From: Oscheius tipulae
Lineage: Eukaryota > Nematoda > Chromadorea > Rhabditida > Rhabditidae
NCBI GenBank assembly: GCA_037178975.1
Contig: JASJZH010000002.1
Location: forward strand, 1,178,001-1,242,000
Direction of reading: 5' to 3'
DNA: 64,000 nucleotides
A program made the position numbers and the translations under genes. Of the stretch, positions 24,501 through 36,810 are shown piece by piece (positions within the stretch are counted from its first letter, which is position 1; each line of letters opens with the position of its first letter). Below the pieces are notes generated by a model, which saw nothing but the letters and a program-made list of their open reading frames with translations, was not told the origin of the DNA and searched no databases.

Positions 24501-25245
24501 TATATTTCCTGTGCGTCAGCAGTCTATTTTAGGTAAAGAACTTTGAAAGATGGAAGCAAGTTGACCTTGTGCGGTACTGTGTTTACCCGCCAAGGAGAGA
24601 AAAAGAATCCCCAAACAATTCGATTTCTCAGCTGATTGGGAAACGAACACAGTATCAGTCTCTCTGTCTTTCTGTCTTTTTATCTCTCTATCACTTTGTC
24701 TCTGTCTCTATATCTCTTCATCTCTCCGTCGTATAGTCAGAATAAGATGACCCCATGCTGTATCAAAATACTAACCCTTTCCCCCTTGTTCCCCAACTCT
24801 TTCTACCTGTCCAAACTTCATCTCTAATTGTTACTGTCATCAAAGTTCCAGAGTATTTCCGGACAGGGAGTAAACTCAGCTCTGGTTACGTCTCTTCTCA
24901 CTTTTGTACGAGAGAAAGAGAGACAGATGTTTGTTCTTCTTCCCGCCTTACAAAATAGTCTCTCTTTCTGCCTCATATCCCGCCTGCCTCCCACCCTGCG
25001 GCTCCGCCTCTTTTCTGTTGTCTGGAGATGCTCCAAAAGGACAAGCTGCCATGGCAGGGATCACCCCTACCATCTAGGTTCTCTGACAGCCTTTTAACCA
25101 ATTGTGCCCTTCTTCGTTCGGGTGTGACGCTTCAGGCCTGTTCGCCCCGCCAAGATTTATGACCGCTCCTAGCTGTTTCTTCTCTTGCCCAGAAGCCATT
25201 CTCTCGCTCTTATTGTTCTCCGCCATACCATCTCAGTGTTTCTAG
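21575..25245. other. 3.7-kb intergenic region, one candidate exon
   Basis: The best coding-like stretch is 22792-22950 (+): an ATG followed by 53 codons rich in Arg/Lys/Gly and a GTATGC donor. I could not find a partner exon in phase. CTCTGT tracts occur at about 22010-22060 and 24655-24730, and a (CT)n run at 23846-23865. No confident gene. Confidence 0.35.
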
Positions 25246-25448
25246 ATGACAGAACTCTTGACAATGGATTCGACGGCGATTGGAGAAGAGCTCCTGGTCT
25301 CCAGGCGTGATGTTTGCAACTTTTCCTCGATAACAGAACACACCCATGACCAGGTAAGCTTATTTTTGAGATTGGAAGCGCGTAGATGGGATTTGATAGA
25401 ACAACTGTGCCAGGACTACGTCGGAGATTTGAGTAGTCTTTGGGAGAT

Positions 25449-25492
<44 letters not shown>

Positions 25493-27938
25493 AAGATAGA
25501 ACTTTGACTCCTTCTTGCTCTCTTTCTGCAACTTTTGTTATTGTCTTTTCGAAGCTCTTGTTGACTAGTAAAGTGATTCCGTGGGAGCGACGGAACCCAA
25601 AGAACATCCCAGTCTTATGGCTTCCGGACATAAACATCCAAACGCTGTTGACAGAATGACAGACTGTCTCATTATAACAAACATTTCAGGAAGCGATAGA
25701 CATCGTTTGGTGGAGCAATGTGGCCTGTCTTCCGGTCATCGCTCTTGTTGGACTCACTTGCAATCTTCTGAACATTGCCATTTTGACGTCAAATAGAGCA
25801 GCGAGGAGAATTCCCAGCTGGTCAGTGCGTAAGGGTCACGCCTTTCCCGGCCGCCGACCAATACACCACGGAAATAGACGGAACGCACACGCTTTCCCTG
25901 CAGGCCGGATCTAGAAGAGAATAGCCCAAAGGCAAACAAATAATACGGCTTGATTATGCGAGGCGATACAGAACTGGAATTCAAGGAAGAGGGGTTTGGT
26001 ACTATCAAATATGGGGACAGAGAGACAGAGAGGCAGAGACACAGAGACTGACAACCACTTTTCAGGACCCTTCTTCTTGCCCTAGCCGTCTGTGACTGTC
26101 TCTTTTTGATATTCGCCACCCTTGAAGTAACACCGCTGTCCATACCCTCTTTGGCCTTCTCCCCACTCTTCAACCATACCTACTCTCATCTAGTACTGTA
26201 CATAAGGACACTAGCTTCGACTTTTTACAAGAGTAGTGTTTTGTAAGTGTTTCTTGCGTTCCTAGCATTACGAATTTCAGAATAGTGGTCGCCTTCAATG
26301 TGGAACGGTACATCTGTGTGGTGTTCCCTCTCAAGAGTCATCGGATCTGTACTGGAAGGACGTCAAGACTGGCTATTATGGGATGGTAAGTAGCTGTGTC
26401 TGTCTCTCTACCTATCTGTCAAAGTCTGTTAACCGAACATCAAGCTCAAATATAGCTCCATATTGTGTCACCCTATTGAAAAACGACATGTTTATCTAGT
26501 CTCCTTTTCTCTGCTCCTCATGTTTTCGCACTCTCTGTTTATCAAAAAGAGAGTCAGTACAGTATCACAGATCACAGTACCTAAAAATAACTTTTCAGCT
26601 TATGTTTGTCGTTTCTCTGCTCCATCCAGTGGCCCCTCTGCTACGAGGTTCGACTCTGCTATGAGAACCAGTCCGACGACTATTATTCTGTGGTTCTTCT
26701 CACGGAAAACGAGACGCTCAGGGTAAATTTAGTTTCGAACAATGGGGGTAAAGAACTGAAGTTTACTCGAGTTAGGAAGCCGGACTTCTGGCTTTTGCCA
26801 TTCGGTCCCCCAGTGTCGCTCTTTCTTTCTCCGTAACGCGATACAGCGCAAACAGGCTTTTTGTGGAAGAGGTGCCTAGCAGCGGATTCAACAGTGAGAG
26901 TGACAGAGACACAGGAGCCAAATATCAAAATGAGGGAGTGTGATAGTGAACAGTAACAGTACCTGACCCAATATCTTTTCAGTACTACTACCGCTTCATG
27001 GACTATTTCTCTCTGATCGGGTTCAATCTCCTACCAATCGCTTCACTTCTCTTTATGAACATGAGAATCATCATGACTCTTCGAAGAGTCGTGGACGAGG
27101 ACAGTAGGAGAGACGAGGAGATCACTCGTCTCGCGGACGGGGCCCTAGTTCAGGTAAGAAAGAGCACTGGTTCGAACTGTAGATAGCACCATTTCTAGTT
27201 GAGACGCTTTAGAGTCCAGTGGAATCAGGTAATTTCTGATACAGAGCTTGTTGAGATTCCCAAGTGTTGTGATAGTGATTGCTTGAAGATTTCGTCACAG
27301 AAACACATACCGTGGAAGTCTGTCTATTGTGGCCGATTGTCGTTTCAAGACCCGCAAAATCGTTATTTGATTTCAGGAACCCGCATCCCATCGTCTCAAT
27401 GCCAACGCTATGCTTTTCGCAGTCGTCTTCATGCTGTTGATCTGTGTCGGTCCACAGGTGAGACATTTGGCAAACTAGAAGCTCAGAGAACTGATGGTAT
27501 CTCAGAGTGACAGTCGCCAGAGTGAAAGGCAAAGAGACAGAGAGACAGAGAGACAAGTAGTTCGAGAAGCTGATGTTATCTATGATATTCAGGCACTAGC
27601 CCGTCTGCTTTTCGATCTCTACGGACAGTACCATTCGACAGCCATCGTCTATACCTGTGTCACCCAGCAGGTAGTCACTCGATCATTTACAGTGACACCC
27701 TAACTTTCAGCTAGTCTTCCTCAACGCTTCTCTGAACTTCTGTCTCTACTGCGTGGTCTCGAAGCGGTACCGCAGCCTGATGCGGACGACTGTCAAAAGA
27801 CTCCTCCACAGTCTGGCCTTCGTGGAACGGCCTCCCTTCAAATTCTCGGCCAAGCAGAGCAAGAGCAGCTCGGCCCACGCTACCAGTCTGGACGAGAACG
27901 GCCACAGCAGGAACATTCTCATGCTACAGCCAATGTGA
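25246..27938 (+). CDS. rhodopsin-class neuropeptide GPCR, FMRFamide-receptor-like
   Basis: Ten exons (25246-25353, 25690-25820, 26066-26242, 26281-26385, 26456-26552, 26630-26722, 26983-27153, 27377-27457, 27593-27670, 27711-27938) join in frame to 422 aa. The extracellular N-terminus has an NFS glycosylation site. TM1 carries the GLTCNLLN core, and TM2 LALAVCDCL. The DRY motif is ERY after TM3, and extracellular loop 2 has paired cysteines (CYEVRLC). TM5 is followed by a long charged loop, TM6 lacks the CWxP motif and reads CVGPQ, and the TM7 NPxxY region is NASLNFCLY. This combination is typical of invertebrate FMRFamide/myosuppressin-type receptors; ligand and G protein are unknown. The acceptor TTTCTAG abuts the ATG. 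The exon 5 boundaries (TM4) are the least certain. Introns 1, 2 and 8 carry CAGAGA tracts. Confidence 0.85.
25448..25492. repeat. (GA)n microsatellite in GPCR intron 1
   Basis: About 20 uninterrupted GA units flanked by GACAGA. It is a candidate length-polymorphic locus. Confidence 0.85.
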
Positions 27939-27997
27939 TTCCTTTAAGTCACCTATTCGGGTATACAATTGTACGGGTTTTGTTTGTAAATACTGTC

Positions 27998-28003
27998 AAT
28001 AAA
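27998..28003 (+). terminator. poly(A) signal AATAAA of the GPCR gene
   Basis: AATAAA 60 bp past the stop, followed by T/G-rich sequence. Only about 97 bp separates it from the stop codon of the convergent gene. Confidence 0.65.
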
Positions 28004-28099
28004 CTTGTCAAAAACACCATTGTTCACTCTCTCTCTCCTTGGGGGTTAAACGGGGGGACGGTAAAGAGGGGCTATGTACAAGCTCGGGACTCGGACACA

Positions 28100-28765
28100 C
28101 TATCCCTGGACACTGTCGGGCTTCTTGCCGAAGAAACGCTGGATGGTCACGTTGTTCTGAAAGGGATTCTCATGAAATGAAGAGAGACACAGAGACATAG
28201 AGACAGGCAGGCTAGCCCCATAGCCCCATACTCACCAGAGGAGTGACAGTGAAACGATGAGATAATCCCTTGGGAATAACTATGAGATCCCCTCTCTCCA
28301 TCTGAACACGGATCCACTCGTCCTCTTCTGGCTCCACGTCATAGTAGCAGCTACCATCCATGACCAGAGAGACGACGTCGTCTGTCTTGACAGCCGGCTC
28401 GTACAGATCCTCGAGCTTATCATTCAAGTCTCCGAGACTGTTGTTGATGACGAACATGTCGGAGGGTCCGACATTTTTCTCCACCTTCACACGACTCAGC
28501 CTCTTCTTCATTTGGACGGTGTCGTCCAGGTCAACCTGGAACGTGACTTTAGAGAGTATTAGAGTGACAGATAGACGAAGAAACAGAGAAACAGTGAAAC
28601 CGAGAGGCAGAGAGACAGAGAAACGTACATAGAGAGACATACCTTATAGTACTGAACTCCGGTGAGGGCCAGAAGTTGATCGGGAGAAATCTTCTTAGGA
28701 GGGAAGACATGGTGTGGGAGACGACGGTCGCCACAAGGGAACGGTTCCATATGCCAGATTTGCAT
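28100..28765 (-). CDS. acireductone dioxygenase family protein, probably inactive
   Basis: Three exons on the minus strand (28765-28643, 28535-28236, 28156-28100) give 159 aa, close to ADI1/ARD length, and align to the family throughout: [13 protein letters not shown] start, DGSCYYDV, a WIRV..GDLIVIP cupin strand and SHRFTVTP. Active ARD binds Fe or Ni through HxHxxxxE plus a later His and acts in the methionine salvage pathway. Here the segment before DDVV reads EPAVKTDD, so both His residues and the Glu are missing; only the last His (SHRF) remains. Loss of these ligands is known for C. elegans/C. briggsae relatives annotated as probably inactive. A pseudoenzyme or structural role is likely. 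The start is set by the acceptor TTTTTAG 3 nt before the ATG. Confidence 0.87.
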
Positions 28766-29042
28766 CCTCTAAAAAACAGACAAACTTCTGAGTGAAAACG
28801 AGGTCGTTCGGGTGGGATCAGCCCACAGAGGGAGAGAAAGAGGAGAAAAACAACCCTCCCGATTCCAAAACACGATGAGGAGAGAGAGTCAAGTGCGAAA
28901 ATTGCGCGGGCAATTGCTGACCATCCAGTGGGCAGTTGATGGTGGTGGGCTATGCAAAAGAAAACAGGAGACTGGATCGGAAATGATTAGGCTGAGACAG
29001 AGAGAGATAGAGATAGCTTCGGAGATCACCATGTGATCCATG

Positions 29043-29079
<37 letters not shown>

Positions 29080-32000
29080 CGTGAAGCCCGAAAAACTGAA
29101 TAATCTTTGGCAAAGTCCAGCACAACATTTTGTCTGTTTTTCGCGGGGCCGTCTGTCGTTCCACACCCCGCCTTACTCATCCTTTGTAACATCCGGACAG
29201 TCTAAGGGCAAAACATGGCTGTTTATCTGTGGAGGAGCAATGAGGCGTATCGAATTGAGGTGCCCAAGTTTTCTCTTTCTTTGTGTATCTGCCAGCAGAA
29301 GCAAAGAGTCTGTCAGATTGTCTCATGGACTATGGATTTCGAATTTGAACACTATACCAGGCAGAACTCTTCGGTAGTCGTGAATACTAGGCTAGATAGA
29401 TTCAGTTCCTATCGGGACCAGCAAAGTCAAAGAGACCATGGATTGGGAACATTGACCACACTGTAGAGGTATCACTGTCAAGTCCTGTCTTATCAGAGAT
29501 CATGAAAACTCTCGGCTTGATTCAGTCGAAACGGCTATACTTCAAAATATTCCCTCTCGAACCTTTGACCTCATGGTGTATCCAAAACTAAAAAAAAAAA
29601 ATGTGCTATTGAGCATGGTAAAGTGATGCTTATTGTTAGGTACGACACCAATGTCTCATTGACATGGCACAGGTGCAAGAAGACAGGGTACTTTTATGAT
29701 ACAGGGGCATCTTTGGCTAGTAGTCCCAGAGCCTACAAATACATAACAATTAGATACTGTAGTGAATTCCAAAGCAATTGTTAGAAGCGCAATTCACTCT
29801 AATTACATAGTTTTTGTTGACTGAAATTGCTTTGCTTCAGGGAAAGTTTGAAGGAAACGAAGATACTTTCCAGTATTTAAGCGTTTTAGATAGTAGAGAT
29901 GTTTCGTCACGGCCTATACCTTTGTTGAAGATTTTAAATGTTGTCTTGATCATCTAAAACTGTACTTGAAAAAAGACTACGTGGGAAATATACGATCCTA
30001 TTAGTCGGAGGAATAGTTTGAGTTTTTCTTGCGATGTTTTTGGGTTTTGTAGGAAAACCTTGACCGTAACAGGTGTCCATTGCTTTTTTAGACTGACTGT
30101 GTATCTAATGTGTAGGAGCTAACTAAGAATCTTAGGCAGTAGGTAGCTTGACTTACAAGTAGGAAGCTTGCTAGCTTGCCTTATGAGTATCTTATCTGTC
30201 TCAGTCTTTTTGAACCAAACAAACTGGACAGGACAAATGAGTATACCACGGCTCCTTTTGTCCGACTATCTAATGTTAACTTGTAGCACCAGATTTTCAA
30301 AAAGAAAAAGTACTTTTGAGATCGAAACTTATCTCTGGATCCAACTAAGAGACCAGTGACACTTCTATAGCAATTACCAACGGCAAACGTGAGACATTCA
30401 AGTTGTAGACGATTCAAGAACAAGCTCTGATCTTCGATCTAGAGGAGAGTCAAGTGCCAGGAAGGTAGATTAACCGGGGAGGCCGCTTGCCATAATTACA
30501 GAAGCGAAAGCCTGAAAAAGGCACGCCCCCCTCTCGAACGCGCATCTTTCCCGGAAGATTTCAAGCGGAGATTGTGTGGACAACAAAGTGCCGACTATCC
30601 GACAGGCGTCGTGGAGAAAAGGACTATAAGAAGGAATATGTTATTCTGCTGTGCCACTCCAGTTTTCAGGAGACTGAAACCGTCAGTGTTAGGGGGTCGT
30701 GGTGGTCTTACTATTGAGGGATTATAGCGCCCCCGGAATCCGGTGCCAACAGCCCAATTAGTCTCGATGAAAAACTGTACGAATGGGGTGGTCACTGGAC
30801 ACCCACAGGTGCTGGGGAACGAGATCAGGGGATAGTCAGAGCGAGGCATTTCGAGAACAGATTCAGGTTTCTACATGGCTGCTGCCCGGGCGCGTATTAT
30901 TCAAATCTCGAAGCTGGCTAAAGCTGAGATATATCTCTCTGTATCTCTGTATCTCTATCTCTCTGCCTCTAGATATATAAACAAGGGAGAGAATGGTTCG
31001 AATCTAAAAATACAGCATTACAATAATGTACCCCGGTCAAACTGAGTCAAGATCAAAAACAGTCTGGAAAAAATTTGAGGTCAACGGCAAAGGGTTTTTT
31101 TTATCCTGCAAGGAACGCGCTATCCATTAGACCAGAGTTTAATAAAAATACTAGTAATTTACTTGCTATTTCGAGCTATCTAGGCTCTCTTAACTGCTAG
31201 ATACTCGTCCTGAGTTTCACTAACAAAGGTTTCTTTTAGATAGTTGCAATTGCAATTAGTGTCTAGAGAAAAGTGCGCTCTGTGTAGTACAAAAGAACCG
31301 AACAATGTTCCAAACGGTGGCTAAGATAAACCTGATAGTTATGAGAAAAGAAGACCTGAGGTCACATCCCAAGACGGTAAAATGTGGCACTAGAAAAGAG
31401 AGTTTTCTAGATCCGAAAGTCCTTTGGCTAACAAGGAATCGAATTCCAAATCCGTATTTAGTCCGATACCCAAGACATGATTTCAATCTTTCAAAAAGGA
31501 AGAATAGAGGCGATCGCAAGCAGCACAAGGACTTCCTTTTAAGGAGCTGCGATAAAGCCCGGCACCTCGGGCTTAGATTTAACTAGATGATACGGGGATG
31601 GACAAGCCGAGATGCGGACATGCGACAAACCGTTCCGGCTAGCCCTCTTGCAGAAAGGGGTTTCTTTTAAACAGGGGTTCGTGTTTAAAGACCATTTGAG
31701 TCATTTGGACTCTTGGCTGGGTAAACCCCCACCAATTTCCACGTATTTAGAAGGGATTTGACAAACATGTTTTCACTTTGGTGCCGGAAAAAGACAGTCT
31801 GAGGGAGGATGATCGCTTGGGGATTGAGGTTGTCTGGGAGAAGCTAATAGAGACAGGATAAGAGATAGACAGTGTCCTAGAATGCCAGGAACATTAGTGA
31901 GAAGCTAGACAAGAACTAACGGGGGACAGAATGACGGACTGACATTAACAAATAACAAGGTATAAGGTTGACAGAAACAAACTGGCCTGCAGCCCTGCAG

Positions 32001-34127
32001 GCCTACGAGACTGGCAGAATCAATTGGCTAAAACTGACAGGGTAGACAAGCGTAGACAAGGTGTAAGACGGTGACAGGGCGACGATAACGGATGAAAATT
32101 GATATAAACGAGGATGATAATTGGCAGAGTATCAGATGGACAGAAACTGACATACATACATCTCATCGGAACAAGGTGACATAGAGTGAATATGTTTTCA
32201 CTATTTGTGCTGCGAAAAGACAGGAGAGGAAGAGAATCTTTGCTTGAAATTGATAGGGGGAACAATGTTGACAGGTATAAGCTGGGAGAGACTGGGTATG
32301 AGATGAGTAGTGAGATAGAGAACTGACAGTAGATGACAGGCTGACAGATAAGAGACGAAAACATAAGAAATAGTTTGTTGATAGAAACAAACTCGGACAA
32401 GACTTACAAAGAAACAAAGTGATAAAGCAACACCATTAAGAAAGTGACAGAAGGATTGACCGTGAGTAAGACAGGTAATGGGGGAACAGGCTCACAGGGA
32501 TAGATTGATCACGGCAGGGATCAGTTGACAATAGCAAGTAGACATATACAGGCTGACAGACATGGTTGACAAGGATTGGTAGTATTAACAAGTCAGCAGA
32601 TTGACTGGTAGAAAATCGAAAAAATTGACAGGGGTGACAGTAGCGAACAAACTGAAAAGGAGAAGACTGGCAGGAACATATTACCCTGACAGTGTGACAA
32701 GTAAACTGAAGGGAATATTGACAGAAAGTGACAGATGAGAGGACACAAGAGAGTGACAGACTGGTAAAAAAGTAGTTACGTATGCATGACAGAATGACTG
32801 ACATGTAAACTAAAGGAATATTGGCAGAGACTTATACTTGACAGTAATTGACAGAGTGATAGTTAACAGTATCATGGTGCTGTGAATGTGTTGACAAGAA
32901 TGCATCAAAACATAGAGTTTTGTGTGTACCAGTTAGATCTGACCCAGAGATTTGCCAATGCATAGAACGGGATCGGGGAGAAGGAGGGAGTGCCTGAACA
33001 AAATGATCGCATTGTTTCAAACCCCCTAATGGATAAACAAGTAAACTGGTTCACTTAACAGTTTGACGAAAGTTTAGGAGTGGTCTGGAGAGAACTTTCA
33101 CTTGGTCTTTGAAGTTCTTGGACTCATGAACAGTCACAAAGGCAGAGAGATAAGAGATTTAAACAGAATAACCTTTATGACATGTTGATGAATATGGAAC
33201 TCAATAAACATTTTCATAGATAGCACAGAAAGCCTGAGGATCGATGAGTGAAGGGCAGAATTAAAGAGGGCTCTTCGATTGGAATGCAATCGTCTTGTCC
33301 ACAGTGAAATTTGAGCGTGATTTGCTGTAAACATGGTTTGTTGTTTTAAAGATTTTGGTCACACACGTCAAAATTGGTGGCTTCTGTAAAAAGCATTCCG
33401 TTCCGAATTCTAACACTGAACTTTGTCCAGTTTTTCGAGGATCGTGTTTGTACTTTTAGAGAGACGCATTGAGCGAGAGAAAGAGCGGGTATGCATCTGC
33501 TTACGAAGCTCGAACTTTCGAGAAGATGGCTAGGAGATCCTTTTGACTCAACTTTTTTGGTATCTACACATACAGGCTCTCGCAAAGGCAGAGAGTAGCC
33601 GACTCTTTTCTCTAGAACTTTCGAAACTGTCCGATCGTGTCTGGGTTCCAAGCTTCGAGACTCTCAAATCCGATGGCTCCATTGCTCGAGTTTTAGAGAG
33701 ATACTTGTCTTGATTCCCGTTGTCAGTCACTGTCTCTGCCGGACGAGAACTTCCGTTTGTTTTGGATTGTACAAGAGAGCTGACCGTTCAAAGCGAAGCT
33801 CGTCATTTGTTGTCGCGCTTACTCTTTCAGTTCCTGCCTCCTGCCAAGGATCACTCTTTCAGCAAAATGCCAGCGTTGAAGCCGACCGATGTTCGATCAT
33901 ATACCCTATGTGAGCAAGCTAGACTTATATTTTTTACAGTGGTGATTTTGATGCGGTCATTGATCCCCATGCTTTCTGTGCCCTTTTCGAACACACCAGA
34001 ATAGCTTGTTGGTAGATCTAATACAGAGACTGCGTGTTATGCCAAAAACTTTACTTGCTAGAGCTGTATCTAACCCACTATCTTGCTGAAAAAAACAATA
34101 ACTTTACTCCCAAGGAAAGTACTGATC
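28766..34127. other. 5.4-kb gene-poor region
   Basis: A (GA)n run sits at about 29044-29076 and AT-rich unique sequence at 29.5-30.4 kb. A TGACAG-rich block covers 31.85-32.83 kb. ORFs at 31305-31586 (+) and 33346-33730 (-, two overlapping frames) have mixed composition but no family match and no clean exon chain, so I leave them uncalled. Downstream of the IFT74 stop there is no second confident gene. Confidence 0.4.
31850..32830. repeat. degenerate TGACAG-rich block
   Basis: The hexamer TGACAG (or a near variant) recurs every few tens of bases on the plus strand over about 1 kb, in an otherwise A-rich setting. A shorter similar block lies in IFT74 intron 2 (about 36240-36510), and a phrase like CCAATAAGAAAAAA occurs twice there. 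It looks like a decayed short-unit array, not a coding region. Confidence 0.5.
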
Positions 34128-36795
34128 TCAATATGCACGTCTAGAAGTAGTCATCAGGATCTCGTTGTACTGTTCTCGCAGTGCCATGACCTGAGGAAAA
34201 CATAATAACCCAAATAAGTTTCCAAGAATACCTCTTCCTTGATCTTCTGGTAGTTTGTCTCAGCATTTCTGGTTTCTACAACCTTCCTGACTTCTTGATT
34301 ACTCTCTTCCAAAAGCTCAATCTTCCGGACAAGAGACTTTTGCTGAAAATGTTCTATCACTGTCTTTCACTAAAACAAACCGAGGCATAGTTAGGATCCT
34401 CCTCTAACCGCCTTTCAAGTTTTTCGGAATTCATCTCGAGAGAATCCTGTTCGCTTTCTAGCTTTGGAACCCAGTTTGAGAGTTCCTCACGGTTCTTTTC
34501 CAGTTCCTAAAAATTCGGTAGCAACACAACTAGAAAAAGAGTACTGAAATGTTCTGCTGTGCCTCTCGGGAAAGTTGGTCTAAGTCAGCAAACTGTTCTG
34601 CCTGTTCGGTCAGTTCAATCTCTCTGCGACCGAATGTCTCGATCTCCGAATGGAGATTGGTTTCCATCTCATCTATGGTGATCATTTCTTCTTGGAGGCG
34701 AACGTGCACTGAAAGATGAGGTCGGATCAGATAAGAGGAACAGATTCTACAGTCTTGGAGATCTTTGGGCGAGGCGTTCTCGTCGAGAGAGGCGTCGTGA
34801 AGAAGAGCTGGGTCCAGGTCATTGACTCGGGTCTCGATAGAGACCTGGAAAGTTTATGTGAGCCAGAAAGACAGAGAGACAGAGACTGACCTTCCCCAGG
34901 TTGACCGATATCTTCTGTAGGGTCTGAACAACAGCTGCAGCGTACTCCTCGGTATCCATCTGCAGCATATGCATCTCATGGTCGTAGTTGTTCAAAAACT
35001 CGGAGATCTCTCTGTCCTTCACAGCTAGCTCCCGGTATCTCTCACTGTTTTTGACTGAAAGAGCGTTTCATCCGGCTTCAGTAGACCGCTTACTGTATTG
35101 AGAGTCATCGTTTTCAAAGTTGTGGAGTTCATCCGAGCATTGATCTATAGCTTCTTTCGTGGATTGAAGCCTGAAACTTGATATTGGAAGTCACTAAATT
35201 AACATACTGTTTCTCCATAGTGGCTATGTCTTCAGTGTTGCGTTTCATGCTCTCCTGGAGCTTTCTTTTCCTCTGTTCGGGTGTGTCGACCTCGGCCATT
35301 TCAGAGGTCAGGTCGGATTGCTTCTTTGCCAGAGCAGCCAGAGTCTCGTTCAGTTCGACAGCCTTTCTCTTGAGGGTGGACTGCTCGAGTTCCAGCTCAA
35401 GTTGGGCTTTCTTGTCCTCTAGAGAGGCTAGCTCTCCTGTCAATAGTCCGACCTGAATTAGTCTGTCTCTCTCGGGCTCAGTCTCTCTGCTTTTCTGTTT
35501 CTCTATATCTTACCTCATTCTTCAAATGTTCCGCCTCGTCCTTCAGCTGCTCAAACCGATCCTTGATCCCTGGCTCCATATTAGCTACAGTCTCCTCATT
35601 CTGTCTCTTCTGTTGTCCAATTTCAATCTCCAACTGGGCGAGCTCTTCTTCTCTCATCTTCTTCTCACTGTACAGCTCTTGAACAGCTTTCTCTTGCTCG
35701 TCTGCTATCTCTCTCTGTCTCTTGGCCTCCATCTCAATTTGGCCCATATCCCCATTAGTGTGCATTTTGTCAATGATGATGTTGAGTTCGACCAGACGAG
35801 CCTGGTGTTGGCGGAGCTCAACGGCACTTTCTTGGGCTCTGGAACAGCTTTAAGACAGAACTGAACCGTCTACCTCGACTCATAGGCAGCTGTCTCTCTC
35901 CTGTCCTTCTCTCCTTGAGAATACACATCTTCCAGTCTCTGAATCTCCGCTCTAAGCTGTCCCATCTTGGCACGAAGAATGCCGATAAAGTAGCTCTTGT
36001 CCAGGACTTGACGTTGACTACCAGTTCCCATTCGACTGATGGCTCGACCTCCACTGAGTCCTTGCTGGGTGACAGGACGGAGAGCTGCGGTAATGGGTCG
36101 AGAGTAGCCGGTTCCGGGAGGTTGAGAGCCCTGAACAGAATATTTCTATACCGTCATTGGATTGTCTTGGATCGTTACAAGACAGTCGCATCGAAGGAAG
36201 AGACAGAGACAACCGTCATCTGTCTGTACAATGTCATGCAGCTAAGGTAACAATTATCCTTACATTGATAAGGATCTAAGCAGAACAGAATAGTTGGACA
36301 GAGTGACAGACTGACGAAAACCAATAAGAAAAAAATTTCTGACATTGGCAGGGTAAGAGGAACACAAGATGACAGTAAAGCATGATGAGAGTGACAGGTA
36401 CAGTTGTAGACCAAGAAGAACTAATTGAAAAGGATACAGAATGACAGGGGCAGGATAAGAAAGTTACAGGATGACATAGAACAAGAGACAGTGACGGAAA
36501 ACCAATAAGAAAAAATTACCTACCGCAGAAGATGGTGGTCGAACGAATCCGGAAACCGGTCTCTCTCCCATACGACTTCCAGGAATACTTGTACCGGCTC
36601 TTGAAGGTGGAGCAGGTCCCATTCTACTAGGAGGAGCCCGCGAAGGTGGTCGCGGGGCTGAAGGAACATCTGTATTTTCGATAATTGATTCTTACCATCA
36701 TTGGCTGGAACATGAACTGGCGCACCCGATCCTCTTCTAGCACTAGCTGCTCTACCAGCTGATGTCTTGGGACGTGCTGATGGGGGTCGTGACAT
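34128..36795 (-). CDS. IFT74: intraflagellar transport protein IFT74
   Basis: Twelve exons on the minus strand (36795-36696, 36669-36524, 36130-35874, 35838-35514, 35452-35208, 35170-35094, 35054-34891, 34844-34751, 34708-34545, 34506-34381, 34342-34232, 34190-34128) join with consistent phases to 623 aa; human IFT74 is 600. The first 100 residues are Pro/Arg/Ser-rich and basic, as in the tubulin-binding N-terminus. A conserved stretch with PVTQQGLSG and QVLDKSYFIG follows, and the rest (about 135-600) is coiled coil rich in Glu/Lys/Gln. IFT74 pairs with IFT81 in the IFT-B complex that carries tubulin into cilia; in nematodes only sensory neurons are ciliated. Short introns carry CAGAGA tracts; intron 2 holds a TGACAG-rich block. 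A small same-strand ORF ends 15 bp before the start. Confidence 0.92.
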
Positions 36796-36810
36796 TATGA
36801 AGAGAGAAAT

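Noticed and set aside
31100..31140. tRNA-Arg-like 5' half on the minus strand (CTAATGGATAGCGCG)
   Set aside because: The D-arm resembles tRNA-Arg, but no proper anticodon arm, T-arm or acceptor stem follows; at most a truncated pseudogene.
31305..31586. 93-codon plus-strand ORF with Arg/Lys-rich product
   Set aside because: Opposite-strand ORF of equal length, no family match, no splice context; cannot be told from chance.
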